Of a DNA stretch of 64,000 nt, positions 51,001 through 58,601 are shown piece after piece. The first letter of the stretch is position 1; each line of letters starts with the position of its first letter. Source of the DNA: CAZYLZ01 sp964648335 (GTDB lineage Bacteria > Patescibacteriota > Minisyncoccia > Phycocordibacterales > UBA2100); assembly GCA_964648335.1 (NCBI GenBank), contig CAZYLZ010000004.1, positions 1 to 64,000 of the forward strand, in the 5' to 3' direction. The notes under the pieces were generated by a model. That model saw only the letters and a program-made list of their open reading frames with translations, was not told where the DNA came from and searched no databases. The translations under genes and the position numbers were made by a program.

Positions 51001-52758
51001 ATGGAATCAAACATAGACGCGATCCGGCACACGCTTGCCCACGTATTAGCATCGGTTATAGCCGAACGATACCCCCACGCCAAAGCAACGATAGGACCTG
51101 CTATCGACGACGGCTTTTATTACGACTTTGACTTTGCTGGTGGGCAGACACCTGGCGAAGCCGACCTCAAGGACCTCACTAAGGCGATGAAGAAAGCCCT
51201 CAACAAGTGGACGGCCTTCGAGCGTGCCGAAGTTTCGGCGACTCAGGCAAAAGAACGATTTGCCGGGAACGAATACAAGCTCGAACTCATAGAAAATCTC
51301 GAGACCGAAGGTGCGACCATAACGCTCTATACCTGTGGCGGCTTTACCGACCTGTGTCGCGGCGGCCACGCCGAAGAGCCAAAGAAAGAGATCGACACCG
51401 ACGCGTTCATGCTCTCGCGTATCGCAGGCGCCTATTGGCGCGGCGACGAGACGAAGCCCATGCTCACCCGCATCTACGGCCTCGCGTTCGCTACTGCAGC
51501 CGAGCTCGATGCATACATTCGGCAGCAAGAAGAAGCCAAGAAACGCGACCACCGCAAACTCGGCGCCGAACTCAAGCTGTTCACCAATTCCCCGCTTGTC
51601 GGCGCTGGGCTTCCCCTTATGCAGCCACGCGGCATGATCGTCCGCAAAGAGATTGAGGATTACCTCTGGTCGCTCCACGCAGACAAGGGCTATTGGCGTG
51701 TATGGACGCCACACATAGCAAAAGAAGACCTCTACGTTACTTCCGGCCACGCAGAGAAATTCGGCGATGAGCTCTTCCGCGTGAGCGGTAAGGAAGAGAA
51801 GTTCATCATGAAGCCCATGAACTGTCCGCACCACATGCAGATCTTTGCCGACAATCAGTTCAGCTACCGCGACATGCCCGTGCGCTATTTCGAGCCGGCA
51901 ACCGTGTACCGCGACGAGAAGACCGGCCAGCTCGGCGGTCTCACGCGTGTACGCTCGATAACGCAAGACGACGGACACCTTTTCTGCCGCGTCTCTCAGA
52001 TCAAGAATGAGGTATCGACGATTGTCGGCATCATCAAGGAATTCTTCACGACCATGGGTATGATGGAAGGCTACTGGGTACGACTATCGCTCCGTGGACC
52101 AAACGGGAAATACCTCGGGTCCGACGAGGTGTGGGACGCAGCAGAGGCAGCTTTGCGCGAAGCAGCAGAATTTAACGACCTTCCGATAAAAGTAGGGATC
52201 GACGAGGCCGCATTTTACGGACCGAAGCTCGACTTCATGTTCAAGGATGCAATCGGGCGCCAGTGGCAGCTCTCTACCATCCAGTGCGATTTCAACCTTC
52301 CGAACCGTTTTGAGCTTTCGTTCACTAACGAAAAAGGAGAAAAGGAGCAGCCAGTCGTCATCCATCGTGCCATCTCGGGTTCGCTCGAGCGCTTCATGGG
52401 CGTCATGATCGAGCACTTCGGAGGAGCATTCCCCGCATGGCTCTCGCCTGTCCAATGCTCTATCGTTCCGATTTCCGAGCCGCATACCGCGTACGCTCAG
52501 ACGGTCGCGAGCGCTCTTAGGGCCGCAGGGATACGCTACGACATGTCTGGAACCGATGACAGCTTGGGCAAGCGAATCCGTAACTGGAAAGTATCTAAGA
52601 CACCGTACGCGCTCGTTATGGGAGACGCAGAAGTAGCCGACGGCACTGTCTCGGTGGAGCACCGCGAGCTCGGCAAAGTGGGCGTCATGCCGCTTGCCGA
52701 CTTTGTCGCCAAGATAAAAGATGAGGTCGCAAGTCGTGCCCTTGCTCCGAAGGCGTAG
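51001..52758 (+). CDS. thrS: Threonyl-tRNA synthetase without a TGS domain
   Basis: 585 aa against 642 in E. coli. The protein starts directly in the editing domain: DAIRHTLAHVLASVIAERYP, with the zinc-like HxxxH pattern and later CRGGHAEEPK. The catalytic core has motif 2 around RYFEPATVYRDEKTGQLGGL and the zinc ligand MKPMNCPHHMQIF. Motif 3 has HRAISGSLERFMGVMIEHF, and a C-terminal anticodon-binding domain follows. The N-terminal TGS domain is missing; no upstream in-frame start could supply it. Confidence 0.95.
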   Translation: MESNIDAIRHTLAHVLASVIAERYPHAKATIGPAIDDGFYYDFDFAGGQTPGEADLKDLTKAMKKALNKWTAFERAEVSATQAKERFAGNEYKLELIENLETEGATITLYTCGGFTDLCRGGHAEEPKKEIDTDAFMLSRIAGAYWRGDETKPMLTRIYGLAFATAAELDAYIRQQEEAKKRDHRKLGAELKLFTNSPLVGAGLPLMQPRGMIVRKEIEDYLWSLHADKGYWRVWTPHIAKEDLYVTSGHAEKFGDELFRVSGKEEKFIMKPMNCPHHMQIFADNQFSYRDMPVRYFEPATVYRDEKTGQLGGLTRVRSITQDDGHLFCRVSQIKNEVSTIVGIIKEFFTTMGMMEGYWVRLSLRGPNGKYLGSDEVWDAAEAALREAAEFNDLPIKVGIDEAAFYGPKLDFMFKDAIGRQWQLSTIQCDFNLPNRFELSFTNEKGEKEQPVVIHRAISGSLERFMGVMIEHFGGAFPAWLSPVQCSIVPISEPHTAYAQTVASALRAAGIRYDMSGTDDSLGKRIRNWKVSKTPYALVMGDAEVADGTVSVEHRELGKVGVMPLADFVAKIKDEVASRALAPKA

Positions 52759-52778
52759 ATCCGTGGTAGATTGAATCG

Positions 52779-53015
52779 ATGGATGCAAACGAGAACATCG
52801 AGAAGAAACTGGACGAGCTCTTGGAGGCGGTCCTCGTGATGCGCGATAAGATGGTCACCAAAGAGGACCTCGACGAGGCCGTACAGAACATAAACGACGC
52901 CCTGAGCATGAAGTTAGGCGGGCTCAATCGCCGCATGGACGAAGAGCTCGACCGCCGCAAGGTCATGGAAGCGCGCCTCGCGAGCGTCGAGCACGTAAAA
53001 GAAGACGCGGCATAA
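52779..53015 (+). CDS. Small coiled-coil protein
   Basis: 78 aa, almost entirely helical with heptad spacing (EKKLDELLEAVLVMRDKMVT; LNRRMDEELDRRKVMEARLA). TAGATT lies 6 nt before the ATG, so it is leaderless. A perfect terminator follows 4 bp after the stop. No enzymatic motif. The layout resembles small scaffolding coiled coils; no specific family recognised. Confidence 0.7.
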   Translation: MDANENIEKKLDELLEAVLVMRDKMVTKEDLDEAVQNINDALSMKLGGLNRRMDEELDRRKVMEARLASVEHVKEDAA

Positions 53016-53018
53016 AAA

Positions 53019-53058
53019 GAAAGAACCACCTCTTGCGAGGTGGTTCTTTCTTTGCGAC
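53019..53058 (+). terminator. Strong intrinsic terminator
   Basis: AAAGAACCACCTC and GAGGTGGTTCTTT around TTGC, then CTTTG. The AAAGAAAG and CTTTCTTT flanks extend the stem. Confidence 0.93.
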
Positions 53059-53107
53059 TGAGCACTTGTTTTTGGAGCTCGCACCCAGTCCATTTACCAT
53101 TCAGATT

Positions 53108-54955
53108 CTAAGAACGGTTGATGATAAGCCGAGGCATACCATCGTTACCGGTAGAAAACTGCATGGTGTCGTGAGTTGTGATATCCGAGGTGACGATGAC
53201 TTTCTCTGGGGCGGCAGTTGTGACAGGAGCCTCAGGAGTAATCGGTGCCTCTTCGTAAGCTGGCTCGTCGATGATGGTCTCGTCGAGGATCATAGACTCG
53301 GGGTCGCTTGCGTGAGCAGATGCTCCCACGAGTCCCAAGACCGATCCTGCAAGGAGTCCGCGCTTGGCTACCACGAGGTAGCCTGCGACGACCGAGAGCG
53401 ATACAAGAGTGAACCAGTACATCGCGTTTCCGAACGGACCGAAGTCGATGCCGGTATACGGGATCTGCGAGAGCGATACGTACGGTGCACCCGAGACGTT
53501 CACGTTGGTCGCACAGGTGGTCTGGCGTCCCGCGAAGTCTGCGATGGTGAGCACGTAGCTGCGCGATGCCTCTGGGCGTACTGCGAGCACTCCCGAAGGG
53601 TTTACGTTACCCAAGCCGTCAGAGAGCCATGCACGTACGGCACCCGTCGAGTTCCAGGTAAGGTTTGCTGCAGCGCCGTTTGCAATAACATTTGGCGTTG
53701 CCGAGATCGAGCATGCAAGGTTGCCAGGAACAGGGATTGGCGTAGGAACCGGTACTGGGATGTAGGTGCTGCCTACCACAGTCGAACAGGTGTTCGAGCG
53801 ACCGTTGTTGTATACCGTGAGGGTATAGGTACGTGCGCCGTTGTTAGTACCTGGGTAGACGGTCGTGGTGCCCGCGGTCGAGACCGTTCCGACACCCGAG
53901 AGGTTTGCCGAGGTGGCGTTGTACGAGGTCCAGGTGACCGTCGCATAGCCGTTTGCGTTGATAGTAGAAGGGTTTGCAGAGATGGTGCAGGTAGGAAGCT
54001 GGACCGGCTGTGGCTGTGGAGCGACAACGGAAACCGTTGCTGCACACGAGCTCGTACCGCCTGGGCCATTAACCTGCATAGTGTAGGTGCGGTTGGTGGT
54101 GACGTTCGCTTCGGTTCGGGTACCCGAGCCTATTGCGACCTGGCCAAAGCCCGAGAGGTTTGCCTGGGTTGCATTAGTGGTCGTGTAGCCAATCGAGACG
54201 GTGCCGCCGTAGTTTACCCCCGTGACATGCAGCTGGCATGACGGAACTGGGTAGAACTGTGCCTGCACTATTGGCTGTGGGGTCACCTGGGTGACGCGAG
54301 CAACAGTAGTTACCGGAGTGACGGTGGTTACCGGGCGTGCAACCGAGGTTGCGTATCCAGTAGCGCCGTAGGATGCGCCACGAGCGCTGGTGTACGAGCC
54401 GTAGGCCTGTGCACCGTAGCTAGCTGCGCCATAGCTTGCCGATCCCATTGATACGCCGTAGCCGTCTTCGTTGACGTTAGTCCATGTGTCGGACTCCGCG
54501 ACGTTAGTCCAAGTATCTGATTCATTGACGTTAGTCCACGTGTCGGACTCCGCAAGATTAGACCAGGTGTCAGACTCGGACTGGTTATACCAAGCATCGG
54601 TGTCACCGGTGTTTGTCCACACATCGGAAGCTGCGTTGTCGTACCATGCATCAGAAACGCCCAAATCAGCCCAGGTATCGGACGAGCCATCGGTGTACCA
54701 AGAATCAGAGTCGCCGCCAGCATCAGTCCACGTATCAGAAGATCCGCTGTCGTACCAAGAATCCGATGAACCCGAATCATACCAACTGTCAGACGACCCA
54801 CTGTCGTACCACGAATCGGACGAACCAGAGTCGTACCAACCGTCGGAATCTCCAAAACCGTCTGCGAATGCTATCTGCACCGTACCAAAAACACTGGCGA
54901 ACATGATCGTCGCGACGAGTGTGGTCTGTGCTGTTGTTGCCAATGTCTTATACAT
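53108..54955 (-). CDS. Surface protein with nine-residue repeats, Ig-like domains and IPYTG signal
   Basis: 615 aa. Signal peptide (residues 1-31), then about 14 copies of a nine-residue repeat around SDSWYDSGS (36-163). A Tyr/Ala-rich linker follows, then three Ig-like domains with Cys near both ends (CQLHVTGVNY, CTISANPSTI, CSISATPNVI). SLSQIPYTG is followed by a membrane helix (AMYWFTLVSLSVVAGYLVVA), KR, and an unusual acidic tail of about 75 residues. The start at 54955 is chosen because the earlier ATG (54988) overlaps the -10 box. Probable sortase substrate. Confidence 0.82.
   Translation of the reverse strand: MYKTLATTAQTTLVATIMFASVFGTVQIAFADGFGDSDGWYDSGSSDSWYDSGSSDSWYDSGSSDSWYDSGSSDTWTDAGGDSDSWYTDGSSDTWADLGVSDAWYDNAASDVWTNTGDTDAWYNQSESDTWSNLAESDTWTNVNESDTWTNVAESDTWTNVNEDGYGVSMGSASYGAASYGAQAYGSYTSARGASYGATGYATSVARPVTTVTPVTTVARVTQVTPQPIVQAQFYPVPSCQLHVTGVNYGGTVSIGYTTTNATQANLSGFGQVAIGSGTRTEANVTTNRTYTMQVNGPGGTSSCAATVSVVAPQPQPVQLPTCTISANPSTINANGYATVTWTSYNATSANLSGVGTVSTAGTTTVYPGTNNGARTYTLTVYNNGRSNTCSTVVGSTYIPVPVPTPIPVPGNLACSISATPNVIANGAAANLTWNSTGAVRAWLSDGLGNVNPSGVLAVRPEASRSYVLTIADFAGRQTTCATNVNVSGAPYVSLSQIPYTGIDFGPFGNAMYWFTLVSLSVVAGYLVVAKRGLLAGSVLGLVGASAHASDPESMILDETIIDEPAYEEAPITPEAPVTTAAPEKVIVTSDITTHDTMQFSTGNDGMPRLIINRS
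54467..54850 (-). repeat. Tandem 27-bp coding repeats
   Basis: About 14 units of nine codons, SD[ST]W[YT][DN]xxx, in the surface protein. The first four units (SDSWYDSGS) are nearly identical; later ones diverge to SDTWTNVNE, as expected when repeats expand at one end. Confidence 0.85.
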
Positions 54956-54986
54956 ACTATGCGTTGTTAAACCCTGTAATAGAGCC

Positions 54987-55014
54987 ATTATACTACTTAT
55001 AAATGATTTGTCAA
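54987..55014 (-). promoter_or_regulatory. Promoter of the 53108-54955 gene
   Basis: Minus strand: TTGACA (55009-55014), a 16-bp spacer, TATAAT (54987-54992). The leader is about 25 nt and has no strong Shine-Dalgarno site. Confidence 0.8.
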
Positions 55015-55025
55015 GAGCAAAGAAA

Positions 55026-55055
55026 AGAGCGGCTATAGTATAGCCGCTCTTGGAG
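55026..55055 (-). terminator. Intrinsic terminator of the 55091 gene
   Basis: AGAGCGGCTATA and TATAGCCGCTCT with a one-base centre; the minus-strand flank is TTTTCTTT. Confidence 0.9.
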
Positions 55056-55090
55056 TTTTGTCATCATCCGATTCCCAGGTCAACCCGGAA

Positions 55091-55645
55091 TCACTTCCAG
55101 GTCATCTGCGGCATGTCGAACTTGCCACCCTTCTTGCCGACTGGCTTGAGGATGATGCCTTCGCTCGCGGTTCCGGCCCACTCGCCTTCATAGCACTGCT
55201 GGGCGAAGTTCGAGCACGAACGAATCTTGATTACCCCTGCATTAGTCGGGAGCATCAACTTCGCCGTATCGTAGTCAGGATTGAAGCCGGCCGAATCTTT
55301 CTTGTTGGGCAGCACCCGCACTTGATAGCGGATGACGCGGTCGCTGCAGATTGCAGCACCGAGCACCGAACTCTTCGATTCGACCTCGGAATCGACCCGC
55401 AGACGATCCTCGATCTGGTCGATCTTGGTGGTGAACTGCACCTCGATCGGCAGATCCGAGAGATATCCTTTCGGACTCTCGACGAGCGGTCGACGCACGC
55501 CGACTGCGACATACCCCGAGCTGGACTCCGCGACCTTGATGGTCTTGTAGTCCACTTCGGTGCATTCCGGCTTCTGCGCCATAGCGCCGAACGATGACGT
55601 GACGAGCGCAGCGAGAGCTGCGGTAGCGAGAGCGAGCTTGTTCAT
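55091..55645 (-). CDS. Secreted hypothetical protein
   Basis: 184 aa. Signal peptide (NKLALATAALAALVTSSF, cleavage near AMA). The mature part has five Cys (PECTEVDY, AAICSDRV, SCSNFAQQCYEGEW), suggesting disulfides. AAAGGAT lies about 9 nt before the ATG at 55645. The frame continues upstream without a stop, but that part overlaps the neighbouring gene's reading frame and lacks the signal peptide at its start. No family recognised. Confidence 0.7.
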   Translation of the reverse strand: MNKLALATAALAALVTSSFGAMAQKPECTEVDYKTIKVAESSSGYVAVGVRRPLVESPKGYLSDLPIEVQFTTKIDQIEDRLRVDSEVESKSSVLGAAICSDRVIRYQVRVLPNKKDSAGFNPDYDTAKLMLPTNAGVIKIRSCSNFAQQCYEGEWAGTASEGIILKPVGKKGGKFDMPQMTWK

Positions 55646-55815
55646 TGGATTGGTATCCTTTGCCAGTTTCACTTTTTCGCACCCTTCGAGGAGCGTCTGC
55701 AGAGGCCATAATTGCCCTCGACAGATACTCCTCGAACCTCGTGTTTGTAAAGAACGTGCATCCTCTTGCGAAGACCTGTAAGCATCCCGTGGATGTTCGT
55801 AGGTACTAACAAAAG

Positions 55816-55855
55816 TCGAAAAAATTGGGGTGGGCGGTGCGTACAGCACCGGCCC
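55816..55855 (-). terminator. Intrinsic terminator of the 55864 gene
   Basis: Minus strand: GGGCCGGTGC and GCACCGCCC form an imperfect stem around TGTAC, followed by ACCCCAATTTTTT. Confidence 0.65.
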
Positions 55856-55863
55856 GACTCCCG

Positions 55864-56298
55864 TCATTGTGCAGCCGTCTTTCGACAGCCGTATTGCGTT
55901 TGCCCATCGGGACCAATTCGCGTCCCGAGATACGTTTGTCCCACTGGGCAGGGGTTTTGGCTTGGAGTTGACCGAGTTTCTTGCGACGGAATCTTTCGAC
56001 ATCCGTGCTGCAATTGTCCGTCTTCTCCTCTGCGGTAGCCGATCGACTTTTGTCCTTGCGGACAAATGTCGTTTCTTGGCTGCGCTCCGCCGCGACTTGC
56101 TGACCCCAAGGATGCTCCGACATGATCGGGCACCCTGACAATCATCGGCAGATCTGGCGGCAATATTTTTGCCGCTATCAAGAATGGCTTCACCATCACG
56201 TTGAATAAAACGACTAACGCGATAGTGCAGACTCCGACGGTCAAGGCTACTTTTGCGATGTCTCCACCGCCACCGCCGCCCTTTGGATGGTCGCTCAT
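55864..56298 (-). CDS. Membrane-anchored protein with two Cys repeats
   Basis: 144 aa. A Gly-rich start (SDHPKGGGGGGD) precedes one membrane helix (VALTVGVCTIALVVLFNVM). The outer part holds two copies of a repeat of about 24 residues, CPQGQKSIGYRRGEDGQ and CPVGQTYLGTRIGPDGQ, each ending GCRK: two Cys per repeat. A GAGGG site lies before the ATG at 56298, and a perfect consensus promoter about 35 bp upstream. No family recognised. Confidence 0.7.
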   Translation of the reverse strand: MSDHPKGGGGGGDIAKVALTVGVCTIALVVLFNVMVKPFLIAAKILPPDLPMIVRVPDHVGASLGSASRGGAQPRNDICPQGQKSIGYRRGEDGQLQHGCRKIPSQETRSTPSQNPCPVGQTYLGTRIGPDGQTQYGCRKTAAQ

Positions 56299-56331
56299 TC
56301 TATGAGTCCCTCTTTTGTTCTTGCTCCCTTT

Positions 56332-56360
56332 ATTATATACCAAAGAACAGGCATTGTCAA
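56332..56360 (-). promoter_or_regulatory. Perfect consensus promoter of the 55864 gene
   Basis: Minus strand: TTGACA (56355-56360), a 17-bp spacer, TATAAT (56332-56337). Confidence 0.9.
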
Positions 56361-56399
56361 TATACCCTGTTTTGGCTAAAGTATGGCTCTAAATAAGAG

Positions 56400-57539
56400 C
56401 TAAATATCGTATGTTCGAACCTCTGCGCTATCCACTGTGCCCTGGTCGTTATCGTTAGGGTCTTGGTACTGAGCACCCTCTGGAAGCGCATCGTACGAAC
56501 CTCCCTCCTCACCCCATGGTGCACCCGGCGTTCCTTGGTCGTTATCATCAGAGTTTTGGTACTGCGGCACCCGCAGGCTATTCGGTGTAAACACACCACC
56601 TTGATCATTAGAATTAAAATCTCCTTCGGTAACATAGGTCCCGTCTGCTGTTTCGGTCGTGCGATACGTACCTCCCTGATCGTTATCGTAAGGGTCCTGG
56701 TAATTACTTCCATCTGAATCGCTTCGCACATAGCTATCATCGTATTCTTCGTCGAGGTATCCAAAATAGCTTTCGATTGGCTCCCATACCGGCAAGAACA
56801 CTTCGTCGTAGACAAACTCGGGCACTGCCCATACGGGCTCGAGCCACGAGTACCACGGGTCGTCGACGATTATAACCGGTGTCGAGTTGACCAACTGATA
56901 TGAGGGCGAGACGACCGTCAGAGGGCGCGGTTGAGCCACGCTTCCCTGTTGTCTGATTTGGGGCGCGGCAACCGAGTTGTTCGAATTTACGACCGAAAGC
57001 GTCGTCGCACAGCTTGCGGTGCCCGACGAGTTTTGAACCGTCATGCGGTACTGTGTCGTTACCGATGGGCTCACGATGTACGAGTCGTTTGGATCTACCG
57101 TACCGATGCCGGGAATATTTGCACCAAGTGCATCCTTCGAGCGCCACGAGATCGATGCAGAATTACCGCGTACGATCTGTGCCGGGTTTACGGCGATAGT
57201 GCAGCTGGGCATTGCCGAGCGGACAATGACCTGTGTTGCGCACGTTGTCTGTGCTCCGGAGTCGTCTTTGACTACCAGTGTGTACGAGCGGCTCTCGGTA
57301 GGCTTTACCGTGTCAGAGCCCGAAGCGGTTACCGTCTTTCCTCCCGAGAACACACCAACGATGGCGTTGTTCATGGTCCAGCTCAAGCGCGTAGATTCGC
57401 CCGGTGCAATCGTACTGGGCACCACCGCGATAGAACAGGCGGGTGTTGCCGCCAGAGCCACGACCGGGCCGAGAGATGCCGCGATGAGTGCTCCAGCAAG
57501 AACCAAGCGGGTCGTAAGGAAAGGTAAGCGCATCAGCAT
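56400..57539 (-). CDS. Secreted Ig-like protein with acidic NDQG repeats
   Basis: 379 aa. Signal peptide (LTTRLVLAGALIAASLGPVVALAA). Two Ig-like domains follow (CSIAVVPSTIAPGESTRLSW and CTIAVNPAQIVRGNSASISW), each with a second Cys in a TTCATQV or ASCATTL motif. The C-terminal third is acidic, with four copies of DNDQG or SNDQG about every 35 residues. It lacks a PYTG motif and a C-terminal helix, so it may be released or held by another protein. The start at 57539 lies 6 nt after TATACT. Confidence 0.8.
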   Translation of the reverse strand: MLMRLPFLTTRLVLAGALIAASLGPVVALAATPACSIAVVPSTIAPGESTRLSWTMNNAIVGVFSGGKTVTASGSDTVKPTESRSYTLVVKDDSGAQTTCATQVIVRSAMPSCTIAVNPAQIVRGNSASISWRSKDALGANIPGIGTVDPNDSYIVSPSVTTQYRMTVQNSSGTASCATTLSVVNSNNSVAAPQIRQQGSVAQPRPLTVVSPSYQLVNSTPVIIVDDPWYSWLEPVWAVPEFVYDEVFLPVWEPIESYFGYLDEEYDDSYVRSDSDGSNYQDPYDNDQGGTYRTTETADGTYVTEGDFNSNDQGGVFTPNSLRVPQYQNSDDNDQGTPGAPWGEEGGSYDALPEGAQYQDPNDNDQGTVDSAEVRTYDI

Positions 57540-57593
57540 GCCCAAAGTATACGTCCTCGCAACAGACGCATTTTCCACGAATGGGGACAAAAA

Positions 57594-57632
57594 ATACCCG
57601 GTGCCGCCTACGCAGCACCGGGTATTTTTAAA
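57594..57632. terminator. Bidirectional terminator at the sortase gene end
   Basis: ATACCCGGTGC and GCACCGGGTAT around CGCCTACGCA; T-run on one side and A-run on the other. It lies just after the sortase stop on the minus strand. Confidence 0.85.
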
Positions 57633-57636
57633 AGAT

Positions 57637-58401
57637 TTATTGCGTAGCGTCTGGCGTCGGATATGCCGAGACAAAGTTGGCTTCGACGACCCAGCGCGAG
57701 CTCTTTGCTCCAAAGGTGTCACAGGTGCTAAGGGTCAGCTTTTGTCCGCCGTTGCCGCTTAAGTCGATTACTTCTTCGCTCGCATCGGTCTTGCGAATCT
57801 TCGTCACTTGGTAGGTGTAGGTATAGCCGCCTCCGATGACCTCGATAAGCGCGCCATCACTTAGGTCGGGTAAGCCGTTGAAGGCTTTGTACATCTGGTT
57901 GTGCACGACCGGAAGGTGCGAACTATGGCCAAAGATAAGGACATTTCCGACCTCGCCGAGTTTGCCCGACGATGGGTAGCGCACGACCTCTTTCGTAAGA
58001 AGCGCATCGAGTGATGCGACGTTGGTGGTCGATGGATTGCCTACAGGCAAGTCGAGACCTATCGAGCGGATCACCAGGCGCGAAGGCTCGGCGATTGGTG
58101 CGTGCGCCACAACAGGCGCGAGCTCCTCGCCCAAAACCGGAAGCGCGCTGAGTGCCACGGCCATTTCCGGATGCTCTGCCAAGGGGGCAATCGCTGCAAT
58201 CTCGGAGTCTGAAATAGTATAGGCCACCGGTACGTCGAAGTCGCTCGAGGCCGAGACGGTGGGCGCGCTACCGTCGACGTAGTATGGAACAAACCCGGTC
58301 GCGAAAGCGGCCGAGAATGTGATACCGAACAGGAAGAGGCTCGCGAGCATTACTGCGGCGAGATCGCTCGGTTCTTTATGTACTCGTTTTTGTATGGCCA
58401 T
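57637..58401 (-). CDS. Sortase
   Basis: 254 aa. Joins C-terminal sorting signals of surface proteins to the cell envelope. One N-terminal membrane helix (VMLASLFLFGITFSAAFATG), then a long linker, then the sortase barrel. Catalytic residues are all visible: His159 in LIFGHSSH, Cys227 in TLSTCDTF and Arg236 in KSSRWVVEA. The class is D- or E-like by appearance, unproven. Likely substrates in the window end in VPYTG or IPYTG. It lies beside the surface genes and is divergent from the CARDB-like gene. Confidence 0.9.
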   Translation of the reverse strand: MAIQKRVHKEPSDLAAVMLASLFLFGITFSAAFATGFVPYYVDGSAPTVSASSDFDVPVAYTISDSEIAAIAPLAEHPEMAVALSALPVLGEELAPVVAHAPIAEPSRLVIRSIGLDLPVGNPSTTNVASLDALLTKEVVRYPSSGKLGEVGNVLIFGHSSHLPVVHNQMYKAFNGLPDLSDGALIEVIGGGYTYTYQVTKIRKTDASEEVIDLSGNGGQKLTLSTCDTFGAKSSRWVVEANFVSAYPTPDATQ

Positions 58402-58524
58402 ACGGGTTTTCGCACTGTAGCAGAGACACGGCCCCTGGCTACTGGTACCGGCATATTACCATATAAATGATGCTTTTGTCAATATTTGTGTTTTTGGAAC
58501 CATTCATGCTAAGACCACCATTAC

Positions 58525-58553
58525 TTGACACACGACACCGTATATACTATAAT
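58525..58553 (+). promoter_or_regulatory. Perfect consensus promoter of the 58602 gene
   Basis: TTGACA (58525-58530), a 17-bp spacer, TATAAT (58548-58553). The leader of about 42 nt has TTAGGAG about 35 nt before the ATG, too far to serve it directly. Confidence 0.9.
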
Positions 58554-58601
58554 CCCTGCTATATTAGGAGTGCCCCGTACTAGCGAAAATTCATACGATT
58601 T

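Noticed and set aside
53033..54241. 402-residue plus-strand frame
   Set aside because: Antisense of the surface protein; Arg/Cys-rich with no signal peptide or known motif.
55646..56065. N-terminal extension of the 55091-55645 gene
   Set aside because: The frame is open, but the true start has a signal peptide and Shine-Dalgarno site at 55645, and the extension overlaps the gene at 55864 in a different frame.
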